64,000 nt of DNA from Humisphaera borealis (GCF_015169395.1 NZ_CP063458.1:6386001-6450000), one strand, 5' to 3'; numbered from the stretch's first letter, positions 25,898-36,589 are shown. Numbers and translations are program-made. Notes: generated by a model not told the origin, from the letters alone.

Positions 25898-26872
25898 ATG
25901 AGCACGATCAGCAGCCCCATCTCCGCCGAGCCGCTTGCGAGCAACACGTCTCGCGTCGCCCCCGACACAATCCGCGGGCGAATGCTTCGGAGCGGGCGGA
26001 TTCTCATCGGCGGCGGCGTACTGCTCGTCGTTGTCGCGACCTGCCTGCTGACGTTGCCCATGACGCTGGGCAGCCAGAGCACTTTCTATTACGACGGTCA
26101 GAACCCGGCCCTCAGCCGGGCAGCACCGGCCGGCAGTGTGAACCTCTGGTTCGGCACCGACATGCTCGGCCGTAGCCTGCTCGGCCGCTGCCTGCTCGGC
26201 GGGGCGATCAGCCTGCTGGTCGGCATCGTCGCAGCCACCATCTCCGTCGTTCTCGGCGTCAGCGTGGGCCTGATCTCAGGATATCGCGGCGGATGGATCG
26301 ATTCGGTCCTGATGCGCTTCGTCGATATCATGTACGGCCTGCCTTACATCCTGCTGATCATCCTCTTCAAGCTCGCGCTCGAGCCGTTCCTGGCGACCAA
26401 GCTGGGCTTCAGCATCCAGGCGGCCAACCTTTGTGTGCTGTTCCTGGCGATCGGCCTGGTGAGCTGGCTGACGATGGCCCGCGTCGTCCGCGGCCAGGTG
26501 CTGAGCCTTCGGGCGCAGCCCTTCATCGAAGCCTGCCGCGCCAGCGGCCTGCCCGAATGGCGGATCTTCACCCGCCACCTGCTGCCCAACCTCATCGGCC
26601 CGATCACCGTCTACGCCACGCTGACCGTCCCCCAGGCGATCCTGCAGGAAAGCTTCCTGAGCTTCCTCGGCATCGGCATTCAGCAGCCCATGCCGACCTG
26701 GGGCGCGCTCGCCAGCGAAGGCCTGCTGCCATCATTGAACACCGTCGAGCCGCGCTGGTGGCTGCTGACATTCCCCTGCGTACTGCTGGCGATCACGCTG
26801 CTGAGCCTGAACTTCCTCGGCGACGGGTTGCGAGACGTCTTCGACCCCAAGCGCGAGGCGGCTAAGATTTGA
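25898..26872 (+). CDS. Peptide ABC transporter permease 2 of pair 1 (OppC-like)
   Basis: The 324-residue OppC/DppC-type permease has an N-terminal cytoplasmic segment, a first helix at ILIGGGVLLVVVATCLLTLP, and the family motif LWFGTDMLGRSLLGRCLLGG. SLLVGIVAATISVVLGVSVG and LISGYRGGWIDSVLMRFVDI follow. The ATPase-contact loop is ARVVRGQVLSLRAQPFIEAC followed by RASGLPEWRIFTRHLLPNLI. QESFLSFLGIGIQQPMPTWG near the end is characteristic. It pairs with the upstream OppB-like protein. Confidence 0.92.
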   Translation: MSTISSPISAEPLASNTSRVAPDTIRGRMLRSGRILIGGGVLLVVVATCLLTLPMTLGSQSTFYYDGQNPALSRAAPAGSVNLWFGTDMLGRSLLGRCLLGGAISLLVGIVAATISVVLGVSVGLISGYRGGWIDSVLMRFVDIMYGLPYILLIILFKLALEPFLATKLGFSIQAANLCVLFLAIGLVSWLTMARVVRGQVLSLRAQPFIEACRASGLPEWRIFTRHLLPNLIGPITVYATLTVPQAILQESFLSFLGIGIQQPMPTWGALASEGLLPSLNTVEPRWWLLTFPCVLLAITLLSLNFLGDGLRDVFDPKREAAKI

Positions 26873-27038
26873 CGTTCGTGTTTCGGCTGAAGCGACGGTT
26901 GGAACGTGGAATTTCAATCGTCCGTTATAGATGTGTGCTCGGACGTGTGTACTCCGATCGCACCTTTTAGCGCCCGCCCGCAGGGCGGGGTGACGCCGCT
27001 CCAAGAACACGTGCACCGATCGACCACCGAGGTTTGTG

Positions 27039-28955
27039 ATGGAAAACCGATTCGGGATCAAAGACCTGTTCCTGTTCCTCCTGATCGGAGCGCTTCTGGT
27101 CATCGTCGCGCTGGCGATGTGGCAGTTCGACCGCCAGTTCAGCGAGATTCGCAACATCAAGCAGCAGAACACGGAACTGACCGCCGACCTGACGCGCGTT
27201 AAGACCGCCGTCGCCGGCATCGCCGACACGCTGGACGACATCAAGAAGCGTCCCGTCGTCGTGGGCCCGGCGCAAGGCACCGCCGGCACGCAGCAGGCCG
27301 TCGCTCCCGCCGCTACGCCGACCGCCGACGCCTTCACCCGCCTGAAAGAAGCCGAGAAGCAGCCCGGCTTTGCCCGCGGCGACTGGCTGATCGACAACTT
27401 CGCCACCAAGATTGGCAAGCTTACGCCGCTGGTCTCGTCCGACGTCTATCAGACCTGGGTCGAGTACCAGGTGATGGAAGGGCTGGCCGTCCGCGATCCC
27501 GATACGCTGGAATACGTTCCGCGATTGGCGCGCAACTGGACGATCAGCGAAGACGGCCTGACGATGACCTTCACGCTGCGGCGGGGCGTCAGCTTCTCCG
27601 ACGGTGCCCCGATGACCGCCGACGACGTCGTCTTCACGCTCGACTGGGTGCGGAACCCCGCCGTCAACGCCGACCGCGTGCGGTCCTACCTCACCAAGCT
27701 GACGTCGGTGAAGAAGATCGATGACCTGACGGTCGAGTTCAAGTTCAGCGAGTACTACTACCTCAACTTCGGAACGATCGTCGATCTGACGATCATGCCC
27801 AAGCACTTTTACGGAAAGTTCACGCCCGACCAGTTCAACGAGAAGACCGGCCTGCTGATGGGCACCGGGCCCTACCGGCTTGAGAACCCCGAGACGTGGT
27901 CGCCGGGCGAACGGGTCGTGCTGCTCCGCAATCCGCGCTACTGGGGAACGCCGCCCACCTTCAATCGCATTGTGTTCAACGAGATCGAAGGGGAGAACAC
28001 CGAGATGGTTCGCTTCGGCAACCAGGAACTCGACCTGATCCGCTGCGTTCCCGCCCAGTTCGAAAAGCTCCGCAATGACCCGCGCATCATGGCCTTCAGC
28101 AATGCCGTGTCTTACGACAACATGTACGGCGGGTACACCTATGTCGCCTGGAACCAGATGCTCACCAAGGACGGCAAGGAGACCCCCACGCCGTTCGCCG
28201 ACAAGCGGGTTCGCCAGGCGATGACGATGCTCCTGGATCGCGAGCGGATCCTCAGCGAAATCTACCTGGGCTACGGGTCGGTCGCGTCGGGCCCGTTCGG
28301 CCCCAAGAGCAAGCAGTACAACCCCGCGATCAAGGCCTGGCCGCACAGCCCAGACGAAGCCAAGAAGCTTCTCGCCGAAGCCGGCTATATCGATCGCAAT
28401 GGCGACGGCATCGTCGAAAGCGACAAAGGCGTACCGCTCAAGTTCAAGCTCACTTATCCCTCCGGCAATGAGTCCACCGAGAAGGTCGTCCTGTTCATGA
28501 AGGACAATTTCACGCGGGGCGGTGTGGTGATGGAGCCCGATCGCGTCGACTGGCCGGTCCTGGTTCAGAAGCTTAACCAGACCGATTTTGAAGCCGTCAC
28601 GCTGGGCTGGAGTTCGACGCCGGAGTCGGACCCGTACCAGGTTTTCCATTCCTCACAGATCACCGGGCAGGGGGATAACCGCACGCACTACATCAACAAA
28701 GAACTCGACAAGCTGATCGAGCAGGCCCGCGGCACCGTCAAAACCGACGACCGCATGAAGCTGTGGCAGAAGGTTCACGCCATTTTGCACGAAGACCAGC
28801 CCTACACCTTCCTCTTCAACCGCAAGGCACTGCGACTGTTCAACAACCGAATCCAGAACATCAAGCCGGCCGCCATCGGGTTGAACTTCGAATACCTCAA
28901 CGGCGACATGTTCCCCTGGTACGTCCCGGCCGCTCAGCAGAAGTACAAGGACTGA
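27039..28955 (+). CDS. Peptide ABC transporter solute-binding protein 2, anchored by a helix plus coiled coil
   Basis: The ATG at 27039 follows GAGG by six bases, giving 638 residues. Residues about 9-25 (LFLFLLIGALLVIVALAMW) form a single membrane anchor. They are followed by a ~45-residue coiled coil (RQFSEIRNIKQQNTELTADL, TRVKTAVAGIADTLDDI) and a Pro/Ala/Thr linker. The binding domain shows TFTLRRGVSFSDGAPMTADD, YSAN-like and KRVRQAMTMLLDRERILSEI motifs, all family 5. The anchor-plus-coiled-coil arrangement is unusual; such proteins normally have a lipobox Cys. The domain may be held away from the membrane or form oligomers. Confidence 0.92.
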   Translation: MENRFGIKDLFLFLLIGALLVIVALAMWQFDRQFSEIRNIKQQNTELTADLTRVKTAVAGIADTLDDIKKRPVVVGPAQGTAGTQQAVAPAATPTADAFTRLKEAEKQPGFARGDWLIDNFATKIGKLTPLVSSDVYQTWVEYQVMEGLAVRDPDTLEYVPRLARNWTISEDGLTMTFTLRRGVSFSDGAPMTADDVVFTLDWVRNPAVNADRVRSYLTKLTSVKKIDDLTVEFKFSEYYYLNFGTIVDLTIMPKHFYGKFTPDQFNEKTGLLMGTGPYRLENPETWSPGERVVLLRNPRYWGTPPTFNRIVFNEIEGENTEMVRFGNQELDLIRCVPAQFEKLRNDPRIMAFSNAVSYDNMYGGYTYVAWNQMLTKDGKETPTPFADKRVRQAMTMLLDRERILSEIYLGYGSVASGPFGPKSKQYNPAIKAWPHSPDEAKKLLAEAGYIDRNGDGIVESDKGVPLKFKLTYPSGNESTEKVVLFMKDNFTRGGVVMEPDRVDWPVLVQKLNQTDFEAVTLGWSSTPESDPYQVFHSSQITGQGDNRTHYINKELDKLIEQARGTVKTDDRMKLWQKVHAILHEDQPYTFLFNRKALRLFNNRIQNIKPAAIGLNFEYLNGDMFPWYVPAAQQKYKD

Positions 28956-29015
28956 CCGTTTGGTTTGCTGTCTGCGTCGCGCTGACTCTTTTCCCCTCCG
29001 TCGCCGGTCGCCAGG

Positions 29016-30230
29016 ATGTTCAGTTACCTCCTCCGACGAATCCTGCTCTTCTTCCCGACGCTGATCGGCGCAACCGCCGTCATCTTCATGGTGATGTCGC
29101 TGGCCCCCATCAGCATCGTGGACGTGCTGCTGCCGCCGGGCGGCGACCTGCTGCCCGGGCAGCGGGCGGTCCGTGAGCAGTACATCCAGGAGCGTTACGG
29201 CCTGAACAAGCCGGCGTACGTGCAGTACTTTCGCTGGCTCAACAAGATCAGCCCCGTCGGCTTTGAAACCTGGAAGCGCGACGACCCCGAAGTCGTCGCG
29301 GTCAAACAGCAGGAGCAGGAACAGCGCAAGGCCCGCATCAAGGAACTGATGGCGACCGGCATCGCCGAGCCGGCGGCGACCGAACAGGCCCGCAAGATCG
29401 ACCTCAGCCCCGACCCCGGCGACCTGCGGCTTAACAAGCCCACCTTCAAATCGCCGGACCTCGGCACCAGCATTATCCAATCGCGCCCCGCGGTCGATCG
29501 CATCCGCGAAGCGCTGCCCGTCTCGATCATCCTCGAATTGCTCTCGCTGCCGCTGTCGCTGGCGATCGCCGTCTACACGGGCATTCGCGCGGCACGCGTC
29601 CGCGGCCAGCTTCAGGACAAGGGCATTGGTTTTGTGCTGCTGGCGCTTTACTCGCTCCCGGTCATATGGGTCGCCGTGATGCTCCAGGGTTACCTGGCCA
29701 ACGTCGAGTACCTCAAGTGGTTCCCGACCGACGGCCTGCACGAACTGCGATCCGAAGAGATGAACTTCCTGCCGACCTTCTCCGGCGGCTTCCAGCGGGG
29801 CTACCTGCTCGACGGGCTCTGGCACCTGGTGCTTCCGGTGATCGCACTGAGCTACGGATCGGTCGCGTACTACTCCAAGCTCACGCGGACGTCGCTGCTG
29901 GAGGTCCTCGGCGCCGACTTTGTCCGCACCGCCCGGGCCAAGGGCCTGCCGGATAACGTCGTGACCTACCGCCACGCGTTCCGAAACAGCCTGCTGCCGC
30001 TGATCACCGTCTCGGCGAGTTTTCTGCGCTACCTGGTCACCGGGTCGATCGTGGTCGAGACCATCTTCGGCATTAACGGCATGGGCCGGCTCGTCGTCAT
30101 GTCGCTGATGGCCAATGACTTCGAGCTGTTCCTCAGCACCTCGGTGATCATTCTGGTTCTGCAGCTCGTCGGCAATCTGCTCGCCGACGTGCTATATGTC
30201 ATCGCCGACCCGCGGGTGACCTATGACTAG
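29016..30230 (+). CDS. Peptide ABC transporter permease 1 of pair 2 (DppB-like)
   Basis: The 404-residue permease is longer than usual (about 310-340). It starts MFSYLLRRILLFFPTLIGAT. Its periplasmic region is expanded and charged (VKQQEQEQRKARIKELMATG, KSPDLGTSIIQSRPAVDRIR). The membrane core is regular, including ALPVSIILELLSLPLSLAIA, GLWHLVLPVIALSYGSVAYY and the contact loop EVLGADFVRTARAKGLPDNV. FLPTFSGGFQRGYLLDG is a second insertion. The stop overlaps the start of the next gene by eight bases (ATGACTAG), indicating translational coupling. Confidence 0.92.
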   Translation: MFSYLLRRILLFFPTLIGATAVIFMVMSLAPISIVDVLLPPGGDLLPGQRAVREQYIQERYGLNKPAYVQYFRWLNKISPVGFETWKRDDPEVVAVKQQEQEQRKARIKELMATGIAEPAATEQARKIDLSPDPGDLRLNKPTFKSPDLGTSIIQSRPAVDRIREALPVSIILELLSLPLSLAIAVYTGIRAARVRGQLQDKGIGFVLLALYSLPVIWVAVMLQGYLANVEYLKWFPTDGLHELRSEEMNFLPTFSGGFQRGYLLDGLWHLVLPVIALSYGSVAYYSKLTRTSLLEVLGADFVRTARAKGLPDNVVTYRHAFRNSLLPLITVSASFLRYLVTGSIVVETIFGINGMGRLVVMSLMANDFELFLSTSVIILVLQLVGNLLADVLYVIADPRVTYD

Positions 30231-31710
30231 CGCCGCCAACCCCAGCTACGCACCCGTCCCGCCCGCGACCGACGACGCCCCATCCGGGCGTCGCGGCAAG
30301 CCGCAGTTTCGTTCCCTGCTCGGCCAGGCGATCTACGACACCTTCGGCGATACCGGGGCGCGATTCGGCGCGATCTGGATCGCGTTTATCGCCGTCATTG
30401 CCGTCTTCGCGCCGTTCATCGCCAACACGCACCCGTTCATCCTCCGCCTCAAGGGCGGCGGACTCGAGTTTCCGCTGTTCCGCCATCTCCAGGCCGTCGA
30501 CCTGATCCTGCTGATGGTTTTCGTACATTCACTTTTCGTGATCGTGCGCAAACCGGGATCGGGGCTGGTCCTGGCGCTGATCTCTTGGCCCATCGCGGTC
30601 GTTGGAATCGTTACCGCCATCGTCAAATTCGGGCTCGCGATCGTCACGATCAGCATCTACCGCCCGGCGACCGTCGACCCCTCCACCGGAATGGTGCTCG
30701 GCTGGGTCATCTGCATCGTGATTCATCTGGTCCTGCTGGCGCTTTTTGTCGTCGGCGCATGGACCCTATGGATCGCGTCCAAAAAGCTCGCCGCCGAGAC
30801 CATCCTCGACGGCAACCACCAGGCGCTCTGGATCAGCGCGGTCGTCCTGATCGGCCTGTCGCTCGTCGCCGTCTACAAGGTCAGGCCGCCGGCCGACGGG
30901 ATCTATGAACGTTACCGTGACGCCGAGCGGGCCGGGCAGGTCGAGACGATCGTTCGAACCATCATCCCCTACAGCGCCAACGACCGCCTGCGCGACACGC
31001 CCGAGGACACCCTGACCGGCCCGAGCCGTCGGCACTGGCTCGGCACGACCAACTTCAGCGAGGACATGCTCAGCCGCATGATCCACGCCTGCCGCGTAAC
31101 CCTCGCGATCGGCCTAATCGCCACGTCGATCTCCACGATGATCGGCATCGCGATCGGCGGCCTGATGGGGTACTACGCCGGCTGGCTCGACCTCATCGGC
31201 ATGCGGCTGATCGAAATCTTCGAAGCCATTCCCACGCTGGTGCTCCTGCTGATCGTCACCGTCGCGATCGGGCGGAATCTGTACCTCATCATGGTGGTCA
31301 TCGGCCTGCTGTCGTGGATGTCGGATGCCCGGTTTATTCGCGCCGAGTTCCTGCGCATCCGCAAGCTCGACTACGTGCAGGCCGCCGTCGCGGCGGGCCT
31401 CGGCCGCATGAGCATCATCTTCCGCCACATGCTGCCCAACGGCGTATCGCCGGTGTTCGTGAACGCCAGCTTCGGTATCGCCGGTGCCATTCTGCTCGAG
31501 AGCACGCTCAGCTTTCTGGGCCTAGGCCTCGGAGCCGAAGACCCGAGCTGGGGCCAGTTGCTGAACCAGGCGCGTTCCGGCGGCACCGGTTTCGTCTGGT
31601 GGATCGCCGTCTTCCCCGGATTCGCTATCTTCCTGACCGTGTTCTCGTACATTCTCATCGGCGAGGCGATGCGCGACGCGATCGACCCGAAGCTGAAGAA
31701 GTCGCAATGA
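30223..31710 (+). CDS. Peptide ABC transporter permase 2 of pair 2 (DppC-like), long N-terminal membrane region
   Basis: The 495-residue permease is about 190 residues longer than a usual DppC. The added N-terminal half contains three or four more hydrophobic segments ([72 protein letters not shown]). The core then follows with the [20 protein letters not shown] motif, [40 protein letters not shown] and [20 protein letters not shown]. It is translationally coupled to the preceding permease gene. The extra helices have no assigned role. Confidence 0.92.
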   Translation: MTSAANPSYAPVPPATDDAPSGRRGKPQFRSLLGQAIYDTFGDTGARFGAIWIAFIAVIAVFAPFIANTHPFILRLKGGGLEFPLFRHLQAVDLILLMVFVHSLFVIVRKPGSGLVLALISWPIAVVGIVTAIVKFGLAIVTISIYRPATVDPSTGMVLGWVICIVIHLVLLALFVVGAWTLWIASKKLAAETILDGNHQALWISAVVLIGLSLVAVYKVRPPADGIYERYRDAERAGQVETIVRTIIPYSANDRLRDTPEDTLTGPSRRHWLGTTNFSEDMLSRMIHACRVTLAIGLIATSISTMIGIAIGGLMGYYAGWLDLIGMRLIEIFEAIPTLVLLLIVTVAIGRNLYLIMVVIGLLSWMSDARFIRAEFLRIRKLDYVQAAVAAGLGRMSIIFRHMLPNGVSPVFVNASFGIAGAILLESTLSFLGLGLGAEDPSWGQLLNQARSGGTGFVWWIAVFPGFAIFLTVFSYILIGEAMRDAIDPKLKKSQ

Positions 31711-31737
31711 AGCGGCGGCCTCAGGACATACTTACAA

Positions 31738-31889
31738 CCACGGAGCACACGGAGAGCACGGAGAAAAGCAAAGACTGAGAAGAGACCATGAAACCACCTG
31801 CACGTTTCGATCAATCTCGCCACTCGCGCCAATTACCTATGGCGGTCGTCTCTGTGTCTTCCTCCGTGCTCTCCGTGTCCTCCGTGGTT
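31738..31889. repeat. Inverted repeat, ccacggagcacacggagagc family
   Basis: The left arm at 31738-31775 has repeated cacggag words; the right arm at 31851-31889 is the complement (ctccgtgctctccgtgtcct, ending ccgtggtt). It separates the permease genes from the ATPase genes. Confidence 0.85.
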
Positions 31890-31918
31890 CATTCTTCTCT
31901 GCCGCAAGAGGCATTTTG

Positions 31919-33090
31919 ATGCAGACACCCCTCCTCGAAATCCGCGACCTCAACATCGGCTTTGACACCAGCCGCGGGCAGGTGCGGCCGGTGCGCGACG
32001 TCTCGTACACCGTCTTCCCCGGCCAGACGCTCGCCGTCGTCGGGGAATCGGGGTGCGGCAAGTCCGTCACTGCGTTGTCCATCCTCCGCCTGATCCCCGA
32101 ACCGCCGGGCCAGGTGCTCGGCGGGCAGATCCTGCTGAACGGCCGCGACCTGCTCGCCCTCAGCGAGAAGGAGATGCGGTCGGTTCGCGGCCGGGAGATC
32201 GCGATGATCTTCCAGGAGCCGATGACCAGCCTGAACCCGGTCTACACCATCGGCGACCAGATCGTCGAAGCTGTCACCCTCCACCAGCACGTTGGCACGA
32301 AAGAGGCCTACGCGATCGCCGAGAAGGCGCTGAACGACGTCGGCATCGCCGACGCCCACCGGCGGCTCAACGAATACCCGCACCAGATGTCCGGCGGTAT
32401 GCGACAGCGGGTGATGATCGCGATGGCCCTCTCCTGCCAGCCCAAGCTGCTGATCGCCGACGAGCCGACCACCGCGCTCGACGTCACCATCCAGGCGCAG
32501 ATTTTGGAGCTGCTCCAGAAGCTGCAGCGCGAGCGCGGCATGTCGATCGTGCTGATCACGCACGACCTCGGCGTCGTCGCCGAAAACGCCGACGTCGTCG
32601 CCGTCATGTACGCCAGCCGGGTGGTCGAGTACGCCAAGGTCGAAGAGCTGTTCGACAACCCGCTGCACCCGTACACCGAAGGGCTGTTTTTGTCGGTGCC
32701 GAAGCTGGGCGAATCGCACGACCGGCTCAACACCATCCGCGGCACGGTACCGAACCCGGCTTCGTTCCCGACCGGGTGCAAGTTCCACACCCGCTGCGCC
32801 CGCACGTGCGAAAAAGCCGCCGCCGCGACGCCGTCCGACGTCGTCTCGATCACCGTGGAAGGGGAACCCGTGAAGGTGCTGCGCCGCTGCACGGTGGATG
32901 AGCCGACGCTGCGACAGATCGCACCAAGCCACTGGGCGGCATGTCATCAGCTCGACGGCTACGATAAGGCGCCCGCGCCCCGGCCGTCGCTCACCCACCG
33001 CCGCGAGTCGGAAGCCAACTTCGTCGACGTCGGCGGGGGAGATGTACGGGCCGGCCAGACAGCCATTCCCTACGCCAAGGAGGCGGCCAA

Positions 33091-33094
<4 letters not shown>
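31919..33094 (+). CDS. oppD: Peptide ABC transporter ATP-binding protein (OppD-like)
   Basis: The ATG at 31919 follows AAGAGG; an in-frame TTG one codon earlier is ignored. The 391-residue ATPase has Walker [17 protein letters not shown]-loop [17 protein letters not shown], signature [15 protein letters not shown], Walker [14 protein letters not shown] and the switch histidine in [16 protein letters not shown]. The C-terminal oligopeptide-binding extension contains [14 protein letters not shown] and [17 protein letters not shown], a Cys cluster that binds an iron-sulfur or metal centre in some family members. It ends with a further ~75 residues ([19 protein letters not shown]). Expected to power one or both permease pairs upstream. 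Confidence 0.95.
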
Positions 33095-34182
<1,088 letters not shown>

Positions 34183-34199
34183 CGCGGGGGGCTTCCAAA

Positions 34200-34313
34200 G
34201 GAGCCGCACGAAGTGTACTCACGGAGTAAGCGGGAAGACCCTGAACCGTCAAGGTTGCCGGTTACTGGCACGGATCCCGCTTACTCCGTGAGTACACTTC
34301 GTGCGCGGCTCCT
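34200..34313. repeat. Inverted repeat, ggagccgcacg/cggagtaagcggg family
   Basis: The left arm 34200-34234 and right arm 34276-34313 are almost identical to the arms at 8464-8556; the 41-base spacer is unrelated. It lies just after oppF and may end the transporter transcript. Confidence 0.92.
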
Positions 34314-34354
34314 CGACGGCTGATCGGTGTTCGTTGCGTCTTCTGGCTTCGCTA

Positions 34355-34383
34355 CCAGGTCCTTCGGCGTACCTCAGGATGAC
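34355..34383. repeat. Single copy of the GGTCCTTCGGxGTACCTCAGGATGAC word
   Basis: This 29-nt word matches the inner arms of the nested element at 38141-38277 with one change (C for A). Only one arm is present, so it looks like half of a decayed element. Confidence 0.75.
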
Positions 34384-34439
34384 AACGGGGAGAGACCGAC
34401 CTCTTAACCCCATCACTCCTCCACCCCGACACCTCCCCA

Positions 34440-35537
34440 TCAGTCTCTGAACTTCGCGTGGCACGACTTGCAGGTCTGCGTGACCACTTTGAACTGCTTG
34501 TCCAGATCGGCTGGTGCCACGCCGGGTCCCTGGGTCAGCATCTCTTCCAGCGCGGTCGCGTCTTTGTTGGCCTCCTGCATCAGTTGCAGATACGCTGGCG
34601 GACGGGCGGTGGTGTCTTTGTCGCCGATCAGAAACCGGTAGTAGTCGGCCAGCTTGCCGGCTTCGGCGGCGGGGGCGAGCGCGGGGTGATCGTTCGGCAC
34701 CTTCCAACCGGATTTCTGGATCAGCTTCAGGTTCTCCGTCGCGACGTCGATCTCGACCATCGTCCGGGTCGTCCCCTGCGGGCGGACGACTTCGGGGAAG
34801 TTGCCGTCGATCGCATCGAGAATCGCCGGCATGACCTTGGTGGCATTGGCGGTGCAGGCGTACAGGCCTTTGTAATCTGGTGCGGTGCCGGAGACTTTCA
34901 TGCGTTCGACCGCATCGACCGGCGACATCCACCCCAGCGTCACCACCGCCGACCCGAGCGCCCCGGCGCTGCGGTGCTTGCCGTGATGACAGTGCATGTA
35001 GAGCGGCTTGGGCAGATCGCGAACCGCCCGGGCCAGTTCGAGCTTGCGCTTCTCGTCGAACCCGGCGTAGGTGATCGGCAGGTGGATGTACTTCAGGCCG
35101 TACTGGGTCGCCTTGTCGAGTTCGGGTTCCGATCCGTCGACAGAGACGATCGTCTTGATGCCCATCTTCTGGAGGGTCGCGAACCCTTCGTCACCCTCGG
35201 GGACCGAGCCCGAATAGACGTTGGGCGCGTAGGCAACGACGTTGTGCAGGCCGGGGTAGTCGAGTGGCCTGTTGTCGGCGAGCGTGGGAACGCCCGCCGC
35301 CCCCGTGAAACCCGCCGGCTTGCCGGCGGCAACGGAGGGTTTGGTATCCGCCGTTGCGGTGTGTGCCTCGACAGGGTTCGTCGCAGGCGAGCTTGCAACA
35401 TTCTGCGCCGGGGCCTGCGCTGGGCCGGACGGAGGCGTCGGCCCGCCACACGCACCGATGCCGAGCGACGCGACCGCCGCGACCGCGACGCGCCAGAAGC
35501 TGGCAGGGCGACGGCCGATGTTCCCAAAACTCTTCAT
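34440..35537 (-). CDS. Lipoprotein fusing a protein-tyrosine-phosphatase-like domain to a cytochrome c'-type heme site
   Basis: 365 residues from the ATG at 35537 (a start 15 bases upstream is possible). A lipoprotein signal peptide ends VASLGIGACGG. After a Pro/Ala/Thr linker comes a phosphatase-like domain: APNVYSGSVPEGDEGFATLQ, GIKTIVSVDGSEPELDKATQ, YIHLPI, then the P-loop HCHHGKHRSAG with nucleophile Cys183 and Arg189 (CX5R). The C-terminal ~150 residues look helical and end TCKSCHAKFRD, where CxxCH at 356-360 followed by a KFR tail is the covalent heme site of cytochrome c'. Both parts should face the periplasm. The domain pairing suggests redox or gas sensing linked to phosphate chemistry, but this is inference. 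No partner gene is adjacent. Confidence 0.85.
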   Translation of the reverse strand: MKSFGNIGRRPASFWRVAVAAVASLGIGACGGPTPPSGPAQAPAQNVASSPATNPVEAHTATADTKPSVAAGKPAGFTGAAGVPTLADNRPLDYPGLHNVVAYAPNVYSGSVPEGDEGFATLQKMGIKTIVSVDGSEPELDKATQYGLKYIHLPITYAGFDEKRKLELARAVRDLPKPLYMHCHHGKHRSAGALGSAVVTLGWMSPVDAVERMKVSGTAPDYKGLYACTANATKVMPAILDAIDGNFPEVVRPQGTTRTMVEIDVATENLKLIQKSGWKVPNDHPALAPAAEAGKLADYYRFLIGDKDTTARPPAYLQLMQEANKDATALEEMLTQGPGVAPADLDKQFKVVTQTCKSCHAKFRD

Positions 35538-35936
35538 GTGCACGTTCCCCATCGGTTCTGATCCGGGCGACCATCCCTACGACGATCCGCGGAGCAGACG
35601 GTAACGACCTTACGGTTCCCGATGCAAGGCAATCGCGCGATGTCTGCTCAATCGGACATGGCGAGGCGCGAAAGCTCTGTTCGCAAACAGCACTTGCAAA
35701 TTTTCGCCATAGACTTAACATATACCGTACATATGCACGGACGTCGGTACGGTCCTGGCAAGACGTGCCGTCGATCCTTCTCCGTGCGCCGGCAGGCGGG
35801 TGTGATCCGTTGGCCTGGCGTGAACTCCACGGGGACGCATGAAAACTGGCCGGACTCGGGCGATCGCCGTCGATTGCGCCGGGTGTTCTTCATTTGAGCC
35901 CGCGCACGCCGTGGCCGGGCCGCGAGGAGGTGTTCC

Positions 35937-36294
35937 TGGGTTCGTTCGGCGAATCCGTCTTGGGTTCGTTCGGCGGATCGGTCCTGGGTTCGTTCGGCGG
36001 ACGCTTCTTGGGTTCGTTCGGCGAAGTCGACAACGCAGACGCGGAAAGCCGTCCAGAGAACCTCCTTGCGGTTTCGCCAAAGCAGCGACGTCGGTCTGTC
36101 GCATTGACCCGGGCATTCTCGGGTTCGTTCGGCCAGATGGCGCAGGCCCGGGCGGGACGGCCGTACCACGACGATCTCGGGTTCGTTCGGCAGACAAGCC
36201 GACGGCGCAGCGTACTCGCGGAGCCTCGGGTCCCGCCGGTCTCGACTGGCGCGGGTTTGAGGGGTCCCGGGAGGATTCCTCGGGTTCGTTCGGC
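35937..36294. repeat. Seven copies of a GGGTTCGTTCGGC word, four in exact 24-nt phase
   Basis: tgggttcgttcggc starts at 35937, 35961, 35985 and 36009, an exact 24-nt period. Further copies of cgggttcgttcggc start at 36120, 36178 and 36281 with irregular spacing. Bases between copies are variable. On the other strand the word is GCCGAACGAACCC. Confidence 0.93.
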
Positions 36295-36367
36295 AATCCG
36301 AGCAGGAGGCGCCAGTCGCATGAGTCAACCGTTCGGGACATCGGTAGACCCCGAAGGGGTCAGCGAT

Positions 36368-36589
36368 GCTTGCCACGGGTGGAGCGAAGGCGGCGAAGCC
36401 GACGTCGCGGAACCCGTGGATCGCGATCTGAGATATCCCTCTACCCCGGCGGGGCAGACGATCGGTCGATCGGCGGAACGCCTTCCACATGTGACGGCTC
36501 GTCCGCCCCAGCCGGGGCGGTGGAGAGGATGTCCGTCACCACGGGTTCCGCGGCGTCGGCTTCGCCGACTCGCTCCACCCGTGGCAAGC
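36368..36589. repeat. Long inverted repeat with ~52-nt arms
   Basis: The left arm 36368-36419 (from gcttgccacgggtggagcga) and right arm 36539-36589 differ at only four or five positions. The spacer is about 119 nt and carries a smaller gcccca/gccggggc complementarity. Each arm has its own inner palindrome (GTCGGCGAAGCCGAC). Confidence 0.92.

Noticed and set aside
34440-35537. The terminal CKSCH considered as a chance CxxCH.
   Set aside because: Placement at the extreme C-terminus, followed by a KFR-type tail after a helical region, is the specific cytochrome c' arrangement, and the protein is exported, so it was kept as a finding.
35937-36294. The 24-nt periodic array considered as a CRISPR array.
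   Set aside because: The repeat is only about 14 nt, the spacers about 10 nt, and no cas gene is in the window.
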